DNA of 64,000 nt from NCBI RefSeq assembly GCF_003611275.1, contig NZ_CP020694.1, positions 682,001 to 746,000 of the forward strand, given 5' to 3'. Below the pieces are notes generated by a model, which was not told the origin of the DNA, searched no databases, and worked only from the letters and a program-made list of their open reading frames with translations. This DNA comes from Sulfitobacter sp. D7 (GTDB taxonomy: Bacteria; Pseudomonadota; Alphaproteobacteria; Rhodobacterales; Rhodobacteraceae). The translations under genes were made by a program, and so were the position numbers. Positions 29,219 to 39,200 of the stretch are shown piece after piece. Numbering within the stretch: the stretch's first letter is position 1; every line of letters starts with the position of its first letter.

Positions 29219-30390
29219 AACAGGCTGTCATCGTCTCCGCCGTCCGTACCGGGCTGGCCAAATCCTTTCGCGGGTCGTTCAACATGACCCACGGTGCCAC
29301 CATGGGAGGCCATGTCGTTGCCGAAGCGGTCAAACGCTCGGGCATCGATCCCTCGGCGATCGAAGACGTGATGATCGGCTGCGGCTACCCCGAAGGGGCC
29401 ACCGGCTCGAACATCGCGCGGCAGATCGCCCTGCGCGCGGGCCTGCCGGTGACCGCCTCGGGCGTGACCGTGAACCGCTTCTGTTCTTCCGGTCTGCAGA
29501 CCGTCGCCATGGCCGCCAACGCAATCTGCCAAGAGGGCGCAGGCCCGATGGTTGCAGGCGGGGTCGAGAGCATTTCGCTGATCCAGCCGGATGTGAAATC
29601 GGTGAAAGAGGCCTGGCTCAAGGAGCATAAGCCCGAGGTCTATATGGCGATGATCGACACAGCCGACATCGTGGCCAAACGCTACAACATCAGCCGCGAG
29701 GATCAGGACGCCTATGGCCTGCGCAGCCAGCAGTTGATTGCCGCCGCGCAAGAGGCCGGTCTCTTTGATGACGAAATCGTCCCGATGCAGACCACCATGG
29801 GCGTGCAGGACAAGGAGACCAAGGAGATCTCCACCCGCGAGGTCACAGTGGACCGCGACGAATGCAACCGGCCCGGCACCACGCTCGAAGGGCTTGCGGG
29901 CCTGACGCCCGTGCGCGGCGAGGGGGCTTTCATCACCGCGGGCAACGCCAGCCAACTGTCGGATGGCGCTGCAGCCCTCGTGCTGATGGACAGCAAAGAG
30001 GCCGAGCAACAGGGCCTGCAAGCCATGGGCGCGTTCAAAGGCTTCGCCGTCGCGGGTTGCGAGCCCGATGAAATGGGCATCGGCCCGGTCTTTGCCGTGC
30101 CGCGTCTGCTGGAACGTCACGGGCTGACCGTCGATGACATCGACCTGTGGGAGCTGAACGAAGCCTTCGCGAGCCAAGCGCTCTACTGCCGCGATAGACT
30201 CGGCATCGACCCCGATAAATGCAACGTGAATGGCGGCTCGATCGCTATCGGCCACCCCTTCGGCATGACCGGGGCGCGGATGACCGGCCACATTCTGCGC
30301 GAAGGCCACCGCCGCGGCGCGAAACTGGGCGTCGTGACGATGTGCATCGGCGGCGGCATGGGGGCGGCTGGCCTCTTCGAAATCTACTAA
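29215..30390 (+). CDS. Acetyl-CoA C-acyltransferase (thiolase)
   Basis: A 391-residue thiolase. The acyl-accepting cysteine is in [10 protein letters not shown] near residue 88. The late [10 protein letters not shown] and CIGGGMG blocks carry the catalytic histidine and second cysteine. Length is typical. It cleaves 3-ketoacyl-CoA to acetyl-CoA and a shortened acyl-CoA and is probably the PimB counterpart. Confidence 0.95.
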   Translation: MKQAVIVSAVRTGLAKSFRGSFNMTHGATMGGHVVAEAVKRSGIDPSAIEDVMIGCGYPEGATGSNIARQIALRAGLPVTASGVTVNRFCSSGLQTVAMAANAICQEGAGPMVAGGVESISLIQPDVKSVKEAWLKEHKPEVYMAMIDTADIVAKRYNISREDQDAYGLRSQQLIAAAQEAGLFDDEIVPMQTTMGVQDKETKEISTREVTVDRDECNRPGTTLEGLAGLTPVRGEGAFITAGNASQLSDGAAALVLMDSKEAEQQGLQAMGAFKGFAVAGCEPDEMGIGPVFAVPRLLERHGLTVDDIDLWELNEAFASQALYCRDRLGIDPDKCNVNGGSIAIGHPFGMTGARMTGHILREGHRRGAKLGVVTMCIGGGMGAAGLFEIY

Positions 30391-30401
30391 AGGGGGCCGA
30401 C

Positions 30402-31601
30402 ATGGACCTGAGCTATACCGACGAAGAACGCGCCTTCCGCGAGGAGGTGCGCCAATTCCTCACCGAGAAACTGCCAAGCGAGCTTTCCGAAAAGGTGCGC
30501 CGTGGGCAGGAGCTTTCGAAGGATGATCACGAACGCTGGCACGCCATCCTGAACGATCAAGGCTGGCTGGCCACCAACTGGCCCAAGGAATTCGGCGGGG
30601 CCGCGTGGAACGCCGTGCAGCGCCATATTTTCGAGGAAGAGGCCGCTGCTCATCACGCGCCGCGCATCGTGCCCTTTGGCCTGTCGATGCTGGCCCCCGT
30701 GCTGCAAAAGTTCGGCTCGAAAGAGCAGCAGGACTACTGGCTGCCGCGCATTCTCTCGGGCGAAGACTGGTGGTGTCAGGGTTATTCCGAGCCGGGCGCG
30801 GGGTCGGACCTCGCCTCGCTCAAAACCACGGCGGTCAAGGACGGCGACCATTACATCGTCAACGGTCAAAAGACTTGGACGACGCTGGGCCAACACGCCA
30901 ACATGATCTTCTGCCTCGTGCGGACCGACAAGGACGTGAAGCAGCAAGAGGGCATCTCTTTCCTGCTGATCGACATGGAGACGCCGGGCATCACCGTGCG
31001 CCCGATCATCCTGCTGGATGGCGGCGCCGAGGTGAACGAGGTATTCTTTGACAATGTCAAAGTGCCTGCCGAGAACCTCGTCGGCGAAGAGAACAAGGGC
31101 TGGACCTACGCCAAGTACCTGCTGACCCATGAGCGCACCAACATTGCCGGTGTGGGCTTCTCCCAAGCCGGTCTTCAGGCCGTGAAACGCATCGCGAAAT
31201 CCGAAATGGCCGGGGGCCGCCCGCTGATCGAGAACCCGCATTTCGCTGCCCGCGTGGCGCAGGCAGAGATTGATCTGATGGCGATGGCCACGACCAACTT
31301 GCGCATCATCTCCAAGGCCGCCGCAGGGCAGGCACCGGGGGTGGAATCCTCGATGCTCAAGGTCAAAGGCACGATCATCCGGCAGGAAATCAACGACCTC
31401 GCGCGCCGTGCGGCTGGCGTCTATGCGATGCCCTTCGCCTCGGAAGCGGTGGCAGGCAGCAACGACGCGCTGCCCGATCCGAACGAGGCCGGTCCGGTGG
31501 CCGCGCAGTATTTCAACAACCGTAAGCTGTCGATCTTTGGCGGCTCCAACGAAATCCAGCGGCAGATCATCGCCAAGACAACGCTGGGAGGTGCAAAATG
31601 A
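30402..31601 (+). CDS. Acyl-CoA dehydrogenase, large-type subunit (PimC-like)
   Basis: A 399-residue flavoprotein from ATG 30402; a longer in-frame start inside the thiolase gene is rejected. The N-terminus MDLSYTDEERAFREEVRQFL, the WPKEFGGAAWN block, the flavin/substrate segment YSEPGAGSDLASL and the late SIFGGSNEIQR match the large subunit of Pim-type heterodimeric dehydrogenases. It is paired with the next gene by a four-base overlap, which supports a two-subunit enzyme acting on medium or dicarboxylic acyl-CoA. Confidence 0.9.
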   Translation: MDLSYTDEERAFREEVRQFLTEKLPSELSEKVRRGQELSKDDHERWHAILNDQGWLATNWPKEFGGAAWNAVQRHIFEEEAAAHHAPRIVPFGLSMLAPVLQKFGSKEQQDYWLPRILSGEDWWCQGYSEPGAGSDLASLKTTAVKDGDHYIVNGQKTWTTLGQHANMIFCLVRTDKDVKQQEGISFLLIDMETPGITVRPIILLDGGAEVNEVFFDNVKVPAENLVGEENKGWTYAKYLLTHERTNIAGVGFSQAGLQAVKRIAKSEMAGGRPLIENPHFAARVAQAEIDLMAMATTNLRIISKAAAGQAPGVESSMLKVKGTIIRQEINDLARRAAGVYAMPFASEAVAGSNDALPDPNEAGPVAAQYFNNRKLSIFGGSNEIQRQIIAKTTLGGAK

Positions 31602-32731
31602 ATTTCGACCTAACCGAAGAACGCCAGATGCTGCAAGACAGCCTGCGCCGTTTCCTGCGCGATAAATACGACACCGCCACGCGCAATGGCATTCTGGAAA
31701 GCGAAGCAGGCTTCTCTGCTGACATCTGGAACGGCTTGGCCGAATTGGGCGTCATCGGCGCGCTTTTCACCGAAGACCAAGGCGGCTTTGGCGGCGCGGG
31801 TTTCGACGTGACCACCGTGTTCGAAGAACTGGGCCGCGCCGGTGTGGTCGAGCCGCTGCTCGACAGCGCCGTGCTGGCTGGTGGGCTGATTGCCGATCTG
31901 GGCAGTGAAGCGCAGCAGGAACATATTGAGGCACTGATCGGCGGCGCGTTGCAACTGGCCTTTGCCCATGGTGAGCCGACCAGCCGCTATGACCTTGAGC
32001 GCGTCACCACCACTGCGTCACAAAACGGCAGTGACATCGTGTTGAACGGTCGCAAAGCCGTCGTCGCCAATGCCGAGGCTGCCGACATGCTCGTCGTCTC
32101 TGCCCGCGAAAGCGGAGAGGCTGGCGATCAGGCAGGCATTTCGCTGTTCCTTGTGCCAGCGGATACCAAAGGGCTCACCGTCACGGGCTATGCCCTGCTG
32201 GCCGGTGGCCGCGCCGCCGAAGTTACACTGGATGATGTAACCCTGCCCGAAAGCGCTCGCTTGGGCGAGGCTGGCAAGGCGTTTGACGCGATTGAGGCCC
32301 GTGTGGCCGTCGCGACCACCGCACTCTGCGCGGAAACGCTGGGCGCGATGGAAACCGCCTGCGATCTGACCCGCGAATACCTCGGCACGCGCAAGCAGTT
32401 CGGCCGCCCGATTGGTAGCTTCCAAGCGCTGGCGCACCGCATGTCGGACCTGCTGATTGACCTCGAACAGGCGCGCTCTGCCGTGATCAATGCCGCAGGC
32501 CATCTGGCTGACGACCGCGCCAGCCGCGAGCGTCACGTCTCAGCCGCCAAAAACCTGATGGGCCGCGTGGGCCGTCTGGTGGCCGAAGACACGATCCAGA
32601 TGCACGGCGGCATCGCCATGACGCAGGAGTACGAACTGGCCCATATCGCCAAACGCATCACCATGGCGGACCACCGCTTTGGCGACGTTGATCATCATCT
32701 GGAGCGGTTCATTGCACTATCCGCCGCATGA
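31598..32731 (+). CDS. Acyl-CoA dehydrogenase, small-type subunit (PimD-like)
   Basis: A 377-residue acyl-CoA dehydrogenase paralogue (MNFDLTEERQMLQDSLRRFL). Mid-region sequence is more divergent than in the preceding subunit. The C-terminal RKQFGRPIGSFQALAHRM and QMHGGIAMTQEYE blocks are kept. Such divergent partners form heterodimers with the adjacent large-type subunit. It overlaps the next coding region by about 20 bases. Confidence 0.88.
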   Translation: MNFDLTEERQMLQDSLRRFLRDKYDTATRNGILESEAGFSADIWNGLAELGVIGALFTEDQGGFGGAGFDVTTVFEELGRAGVVEPLLDSAVLAGGLIADLGSEAQQEHIEALIGGALQLAFAHGEPTSRYDLERVTTTASQNGSDIVLNGRKAVVANAEAADMLVVSARESGEAGDQAGISLFLVPADTKGLTVTGYALLAGGRAAEVTLDDVTLPESARLGEAGKAFDAIEARVAVATTALCAETLGAMETACDLTREYLGTRKQFGRPIGSFQALAHRMSDLLIDLEQARSAVINAAGHLADDRASRERHVSAAKNLMGRVGRLVAEDTIQMHGGIAMTQEYELAHIAKRITMADHRFGDVDHHLERFIALSAA

Positions 32732-33119
32732 GGCACCGACCAGCGGGGTTCAACAGCTGATCGGGTTTCAACCCGACCTGTCGAACCCCGATGGCAGCAC
32801 CCGCGTGACACTCGACCTCGGCCCGCAGCACCTGAACGTCTCAGGTGTGCTGCACGGGGGGTTGCATACGTTGCTCTTGGATGTGGCCACGGGCTTTGCC
32901 TGTGCGCGGCACTGCGCGATGAGCGGGCCCTTCGTGCCGATGCTGACCCTGTCGCTGACCACCGATTACATCTTGGCGGTGCGCGAGGGCCAAGTCGTTG
33001 CCACAGGCCGCGTCACGGGCGGGGGGTATAAAATCCTCTATGCCGAGGCGCAGTTGCATGATGCCGAGGGCAAGCTGCTGTCGCGTGCGACGGGCGTTTT
33101 CAAAAGGGCAAAAACATGA
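32712..33119 (+). CDS. PaaI-type hotdog thioesterase
   Basis: A 135-residue hotdog-fold protein if the TTG at 32712 is used; GGAGCGG lies a few bases upstream and the next residues HYPPHEAPTSGVQQLIGF fit a family N-terminus. An ATG start at 32679 would add 11 residues. The catalytic region NVSGVLHGGLHTLLLDVATG is characteristic of PaaI-like thioesterases. It probably releases CoA from stalled acyl-CoA intermediates. Its 3' end overlaps the next gene by four bases. Confidence 0.8.
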   Translation: MHYPPHEAPTSGVQQLIGFQPDLSNPDGSTRVTLDLGPQHLNVSGVLHGGLHTLLLDVATGFACARHCAMSGPFVPMLTLSLTTDYILAVREGQVVATGRVTGGGYKILYAEAQLHDAEGKLLSRATGVFKRAKT

Positions 33120-33883
33120 GTGCGCGGATCGAAGACCGGGGCGACAGGCTGATCGTCTGGAACGGCAACGCCGAGAAACGCGGGGCGCTGACGCCAGAGC
33201 TTTACGAGGCGATTGCCGAAGCCATGACCCTAGCCGAAGACCCGCGCATCCGCGCGGTGATCCTCACCTCCGAAGGGCGCTTTTTCTGCGCGGGGGGAGA
33301 CCTTAACGTGCTGATCGAACGGCGCAAACTGACCGAGGCCGAGCGCCGCGAGCGGGTGGATGGGCTGCATGATCTGGTCCGCGCCATGCGTGCTTGCCCG
33401 GTGCCTGTCATCGCCGCCATCGAAGGTGGCGCTGCCGGGGCGGGGCTGTCGCTGGCGCTGGCCTGCGACATGATCGTGGCCTGCGAAGAGGCGCAGTTCA
33501 CTGCCGCCTATGTGAAGGCCGGGTTGGTGCCGGATGCCGGTCTGACGGCTTCTTTGGCGCGGCTTTTGCCGCGGCCCTTGTCGATGGAGATGTGCCTTCT
33601 GGGCCGTCCCGTCATGGCGATGCGCTTTGCCGAACTCGGCGCGGTCAACCGTATCTGCGCCAAAGGCAAAGCCTTGGACGAGGCGCTGATGCTGGCCGAT
33701 ACGCTCGCCGCCGGGCCGCGTGCTGCCCAAGGCGCGATCCGGCAGTTGGTGGCGCAGGCCTATGAGGCCGAAGAGGCCGATCAGCTTGATGCCGAACGCA
33801 ACGCCATGGCCCACGCGGCTGGCGGGGATGAGGCCGCCGAAGGGATCGCGGCCTTTTTGGAAAAACGAAAGCCCCGGTTTTAG
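33116..33883 (+). CDS. Enoyl-CoA hydratase/isomerase family protein
   Basis: A 255-residue crotonase-fold protein. The oxyanion-hole segment GRFFCAGGDL (~residue 58) and the second AAIEGGAAGAGLSLALACD (~100) are clear. It follows the thioesterase with a four-base overlap. It could be a second hydratase or a delta-isomerase needed for unsaturated intermediates; the exact reaction is not visible. Confidence 0.87.
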   Translation: MSARIEDRGDRLIVWNGNAEKRGALTPELYEAIAEAMTLAEDPRIRAVILTSEGRFFCAGGDLNVLIERRKLTEAERRERVDGLHDLVRAMRACPVPVIAAIEGGAAGAGLSLALACDMIVACEEAQFTAAYVKAGLVPDAGLTASLARLLPRPLSMEMCLLGRPVMAMRFAELGAVNRICAKGKALDEALMLADTLAAGPRAAQGAIRQLVAQAYEAEEADQLDAERNAMAHAAGGDEAAEGIAAFLEKRKPRF

Positions 33884-33936
33884 CCGGGCAGCGGCCGCCG
33901 GAGGAGGGGGTCGCGAATAGGCAGGAGGAGACACCC

Positions 33937-35439
33937 ATGAATGCCAGGGTACAGGATTTTCTAGCTGAGCAATTGGCGACCCGACCAGAGGCGCCCGCGC
34001 TGAGTGACGCCAGCGGCGCCGCGTGGAGCTATGCCGATCTGGACCGTGCGCGCGTGGCCTTGGCCGCTGAGATGCGCAGCGCGGGAGTGCAGGCGGGCGA
34101 CCGCGTGCTTTTGATGGTGGAAAACTGTGTTGCGGCGGTGGCCTCGCTCTATGCCGCGTGGGAGTTGGACGCGGTGGCGATCCCCGTCAATGCCCGCCAG
34201 ACCGAAGCCGAAGTCACCCGCATCATCGATCACGCCACCCCGGCGGCGGTGCTGCTGACCTGCGATGTCTCGCCCGAAGCGGCGGCCCATGCGGCGCGGC
34301 TGAACGCACGTGAGGTCTCGGGCGCTTTCGGCAGCCTGCACCTTGCCACACCGCTGCCCAGCAGCCCCGACGCCGATCTGCATGATGTGGCGGTGCTGCT
34401 TTATACCACCGGCACCACGGGCGATCCCAAGGGGGTGATGCTGACCCATCAGAACCTGCGCTTTGGCGCGCGTGCCTCGGCGGACCTGCGACAGATGGTG
34501 CCGGGTGATGTGGTTTACGGCGTGCTGCCGATGACTCATGTTTTCGGTTTGGTGTCTGTCTTGATGGCCGCGGTGAGTTCTGGCGCGAAGGTCCGGCAGG
34601 AGAGCCGTTTCTCGGCGGCGAAGCTGCATGCCGCAACCCACGAGGATGTCACGATCCTTCCCGCTGTGCCGCAGATGCACGCGCTGGTGATGCAGTACTC
34701 GCGCGAGCGCGGGATGCCCAAACTCGAAAGCCCCAAGCTGCGCTATGTTTCATCGGGCGGTGCACCGCTTGATCCGGCGTGGAAACGCAAAGCCGAGGCG
34801 TTTTATGAACTGCCGCTGCAAAACGGCTTTGGCATGACCGAGACATGCTCGGGCGCATCGGCCACCACCAACGCGCTTGGCTCGCCCGATACTTCGGTCG
34901 GACCGGTCACGCCGGGCACCGAATGCAAGATCGACGACCAAGCGCCCGGCGGCAATGGCGCGGGCGAAGGCGAAGTGCTGGTGCGCGGACCGCATGTGAT
35001 GAAAGGCTACTACCGCAACCCGACCGAGACCGACAAAGCCATCGACGCCGAGGGCTGGTTGCACACCGGCGATCTGGGCAAGCTCGATGAGGATGGGCGG
35101 TTGCACATTCTCGGGCGCAGCAAGGAATTAATCATTCACGGCGGTTTCAACGTTTATCCGCCCGAGGTCGAAGCCGCGTTGAACGATCACCCGCGCGTGG
35201 TGCAATCGGCCGTGGTCGGACGGCGGCGCGAAGGCGACGAAGAGGTGCTGGCCTTCGTGCAGGTCGCCCCCGGCGACGAGGTGACGGCAGAGGAGTTGCG
35301 CAGTTTCGTCAAAGAGCGGCTGACCGGCTACAAGCGGCCCGCGCAGATCATCGTGGCCACGGACCTGCCCGCCGCACCCACAGGCAAGATCCTGAAACAC
35401 CGGCTGCTGACGGCCTTTGCCGACCGGCTGGAGGGCTAG
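33937..35439 (+). CDS. Acyl-CoA ligase, ANL adenylating family
   Basis: A 500-residue acid:CoA ligase. The AMP-binding P-loop YTTGTTGDPKG (~148-158), the later YVSSGGAPL, NGFGMTETC and the C-terminal GRSKELIIHGG and catalytic GKILKH lysine region are present. It activates the imported acid to its CoA thioester and probably opens the pathway (PimA counterpart). It is the last gene of the operon, after a 53-base gap. Confidence 0.92.
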   Translation: MNARVQDFLAEQLATRPEAPALSDASGAAWSYADLDRARVALAAEMRSAGVQAGDRVLLMVENCVAAVASLYAAWELDAVAIPVNARQTEAEVTRIIDHATPAAVLLTCDVSPEAAAHAARLNAREVSGAFGSLHLATPLPSSPDADLHDVAVLLYTTGTTGDPKGVMLTHQNLRFGARASADLRQMVPGDVVYGVLPMTHVFGLVSVLMAAVSSGAKVRQESRFSAAKLHAATHEDVTILPAVPQMHALVMQYSRERGMPKLESPKLRYVSSGGAPLDPAWKRKAEAFYELPLQNGFGMTETCSGASATTNALGSPDTSVGPVTPGTECKIDDQAPGGNGAGEGEVLVRGPHVMKGYYRNPTETDKAIDAEGWLHTGDLGKLDEDGRLHILGRSKELIIHGGFNVYPPEVEAALNDHPRVVQSAVVGRRREGDEEVLAFVQVAPGDEVTAEELRSFVKERLTGYKRPAQIIVATDLPAAPTGKILKHRLLTAFADRLEG

Positions 35440-35458
35440 GCGCGGCTTGAACCGCGCC
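35439..35458. terminator. Bidirectional hairpin between the ligase gene and rpe
   Basis: GGCGCGG (35439-35445) and CCGCGCC (35452-35458) pair around a six-base loop between convergent genes. No T-run is present on the plus side. Confidence 0.55.
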
Positions 35459-35466
35459 CGGCCAGA

Positions 35467-36156
35467 TCAGACGTAGGTGCCTTCGGCGGCGGCGCGGATC
35501 GCGCGGATGTTTTCGCCGTAGGGCGCGGGGTTGCTCACCGAGCCACCCTTGAAGACGGCGGAGCCCGCCACCAGCACATCGGCCCCGGCCTGCGCCACCA
35601 GCGGCGCGGTCTTGGGATCGACGCCGCCGTCGATCTCGATATGCACGGGCCGGTCACCGATCATCGCGCGCAGGTCGCGGATTTTGGCTGTCATGTCGAT
35701 GAACTTCTGGCCACCGAAGCCGGGGTTCACGGTCATCACGCAGATGAGGTCGACCATGTCGAGCAGTTCGGCCACCGCGCTGGCTGGCGTGCCGGGGTTT
35801 AGTGCCACACCCGCTTTCGCGCCCGCGCCGCGGATCGCCTGAAGCGTGCGGTGGATATGGGGGGTGGCCTCGACATGGGCGGTGATCACATCGGCGCCCG
35901 CCTTGGCGAAGGCTTCGATATAGGGATCGACCGGGGCGATCATCAGATGCACGTCCATCACGCCCTTGATGTGGGGCCGGATCGCCGCGCAGGTGGCGGG
36001 GCCGAAGGTGATGTTGGGCACGAAATGCCCGTCCATCACATCCACATGCACCCAGTCCGCGCCTTGGGCCTCAATGGCTTCGCATTCGGCACCGAAGTTG
36101 GCGAAATCGGCGGCGAGGATGGAGGGGGCGATCTTGATCGAACGGTCGAATGTCAT
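35467..36156 (-). CDS. rpe: Ribulose-phosphate 3-epimerase
   Basis: A 229-residue TIM-barrel enzyme interconverting ribulose 5-phosphate and xylulose 5-phosphate. The ATG at 36156 (MTFDRSIKIAPSIL) is chosen; an upstream start would run into the dehalogenase gene region. Metal and catalytic motifs are visible: APSILAADF, WVHVDVMDGHFVPN, the central HVEA and the late EIDGGVDP. Its presence next to a catabolic cluster seems incidental. Confidence 0.96.
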   Translation of the reverse strand: MTFDRSIKIAPSILAADFANFGAECEAIEAQGADWVHVDVMDGHFVPNITFGPATCAAIRPHIKGVMDVHLMIAPVDPYIEAFAKAGADVITAHVEATPHIHRTLQAIRGAGAKAGVALNPGTPASAVAELLDMVDLICVMTVNPGFGGQKFIDMTAKIRDLRAMIGDRPVHIEIDGGVDPKTAPLVAQAGADVLVAGSAVFKGGSVSNPAPYGENIRAIRAAAEGTYV

Positions 36157-36220
36157 GGGGGCAGCCCTTTGTTGCAGAGGTTGGCTTCTCTTAACGGCTG
36201 CGCGCTTTTTGCGAAAGGGG

Positions 36221-39200
36221 TTAGAGGTCGAGTTCCAGCACGCCGCCTGCCTCTGCCGCGCGTGACTGGCAGAGGATGATCGCGCCTTCGCGCTGCTTGG
36301 CCGAAAGCACGAAATCACGATGTTCGACCGCGCCGCCGCGCAGGCCGCATTTACAGACGCCGCAGATGCCATCGCTGCATTTCAGATCCACCGGCACCCC
36401 TGCCGCGATCAGCGCGTCGGCGGCGGTTTCTTCGGCTGAGACGGCGATCTCGCGGCCTGAGGTGAGTTTTAGCGTGAAGGGGTGATTGACGTAATCTGGC
36501 ACCTCGGGGGTTGAGAAATATTCCAGATGCCGCGCGTCTTCGGGGATGCCCGCGGCCTCGGCGGCGGCCATGACCGACTGCATGTAGGCATCCGCGCCGC
36601 AGGTGTAGACATGGGTGCCCGGCGCGCTGCGTTCCATGATGGCGGGCAGGTCGGCGCGGGTGCTTTCAGATGAGATATGCAGGTGTACACGGTCGGCCCA
36701 AGGGGCCTGCGCCAGTTCCTCGGCAAAGGCCGCCGCTTCGCGGTCAGAGGCCGAGTAGTGCAGGTCAAAGGGTCGCCCAAGGGCGTGCAGCCGGTGCGCA
36801 AAAGCGATCATCGGCGTGATGCCGATGCCGCCGCCCATGAGCAGGCTATGCGGCGCGTCCTCGACCATTTCAAAATGGTTGACCGGCTTGCCGACAAAGA
36901 TGCGTCGCCCCTTGGTGAAAACCCGGTGGAGCAGGGCTGATCCGCCCCGGCCTGCATCTTCGCGCAGCACCGCGATGCGGTAGCGTTTGCGGTCGGACGG
37001 GTCGCCCAGCAGCGAATAGGGGCGCAGGAATTCCGGCGCGACGACCAGATCAAGATGCGCGCCAGCGGACCATGCGGGCAGGTCATGGCCTTCGGGGTGG
37101 GCAATGTCATAAAGGGCGGTGGTCGCGTTCAGACGGATCACCTCGGTGATCCGCAGGTCGAGCACGGGGGTGTCGCTGCCGACCTTGTAGAGATGCAAGT
37201 GATCGGTATCGCCAGCGGCCGTTTTGCGGCGGTGTTCATCCGCGCTCAGCAGCGCGGCATGGGCGGCGATCCCGGCCTCGCGGTTCATCGGGTCGGGGTA
37301 GGGCCATGGGTGCGGGGCCAGTGGGGCGGGGTAGACGGCGAGGGTTTGATCCTCGAATTTGAGGTCCAGATCGGGTTGCAGATCACGGGCGTTCACCGGC
37401 TGGGCAGGCGTGTCGAACTGGCCCGAGGGTTTGCGTTCGATGTCCCACCACCACTTTTTCACCGGGTTCAGGCGGCCCTTGCCGACCTTGTCGTCCAGCT
37501 TGGCCAGCAGCGGTGCGGCGGCGGGGATGTTGGAGGCGGCCCAGCGGAAGGGGGCCTCGGCGAAGAGTCCTTCAAGGTTCCATGGGCAGGTCTTCATGCA
37601 ACGCCCGCACATTGCGCCGCCTTGGTTGGTGATCCGGTAGGTGGCGCATTTTTGGCTGTCGGATTTCCAGATTTCATAGCCGTTGAACATCTTCTTCGGC
37701 CCGGCGGTGATCGCCCCCGAGGGGCATTCGCGGGCGCATTTATTGCAGGCTTCGCAGAACTTTTGCAGGCCAAAGTCGATGGGCTTGTCGTGGGTGACCG
37801 GCAGGGTGGTCGTGACCACGCCGGATTTCAGGCGCGGGCCGAGGAAGGGGTTCAGGATCACCTCGCCGATGCGAGAGACTTCGCCCAGCCCCGCGAGCAA
37901 CAAGAGCGGCGGTTGCAGCACATCGCCATCCATCACCGTATGCGCTTTGGCGGAATGGCCGAGGTTGCGCAGATGCTGGGCCATCACGCCACCCAGCATA
38001 GAAAACCGCAGATAGGCCCGCATGGATTGCGACACGGCGATCCAATCGTCGCCCGAAGACCCCTCCATCGTGTCAAAGCCTTGGTCGATGATGAGGCTCA
38101 GCGCTTGGTCATGCGGCGGGGTGATCGGGGTGCCGGTGGCGTCATGGCTGTACCACGTCCAATCGGGGCAGGCCGAGAGACCCGCAGCATCGGCCCCCAG
38201 AAAATAGCTTGCCGCCTTGAGGTTGGCGGCATTGCGGGCGCTGTCTGTCATCGCAGGGGCGGCATCGTTCACCGGTCCGTTTTGCAGCAAGATCAGCGCG
38301 CCCAGCAGACGGCGCTGCGCGGCGGAGGGGGCGGATTTCACTACATGGTGCCCGCCTTTCATGGCGTTCTGCACCTTCGGCCCCATGTCGCCGAACTGCC
38401 CGCGTGCGAAAAGATCGCCGCGTTTCGGCACGCGCGGCACGTTCGGCGCGTCGATGTAGGTGGTCGGCTCATCCACCCGTTTCAGCGTCTCAAATGGATG
38501 CGGCCCTGCGGCATAGTCGCGCCGCGCGTAAGGATCGACATCGCGGGCGCTGACGCCGCCATGGGTGCCCAACTGCCAATGCGGGCCTTTGAGTACAGAC
38601 CACGGCTGATCGGCCAGCGGAACAAGCGGCATATCGGGCGCGAGGTCCATGTCGGTGGTCACCACCGCCAGCCCGAAACGCGCGCCGATCCACGGGGCTT
38701 GCAGTGTGTTGTCTTCCCAAACCGCCAACCCCGCCGCCACGGCCATTGGGCCGAGGTTCACATCGGCGGTGGTGCCTGAATGCACCTTGGCGGCGAAACC
38801 CAATTGGCGGATGTATTCGGCCAGCACGGTGGCGTTCTCGGTCCCGCGTAGGCAGGCGCGCTCGGCTTGGGCGTCCATGATCCAATCGCTGCCCAATTCA
38901 TCCTCGCGCGGATCGCGGGGATAGGCGGTGAGGACCACCAGCGCGTGGCTGTGAGTATCGATCGAGGTCTCGGGCGCGTCCACCGCGTCGCGCAGGTTCG
39001 CCATGATGACATCGACCCCGGCAGCGAGCGTCTTGGTCTGGCGGCTACGCAGTCCTTCAGCCAATTGCGCGGTGCCTTCGCTGCGCCGGGGCGTGGCAAG
39101 ATGCGCCTCGTCCGGCAGGGAGCAGACGCCCATCATCGAGGCATCGTTGTAATAACCAAATGATTTGAGGTGATTGGCCCGTTCCACCGGGCTTTCGGGG

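Noticed and set aside
37055..38779. 574-codon frame opposite the dehalogenase
   Set aside because: Antisense to a gene with clear catalytic motifs; no domain of its own.
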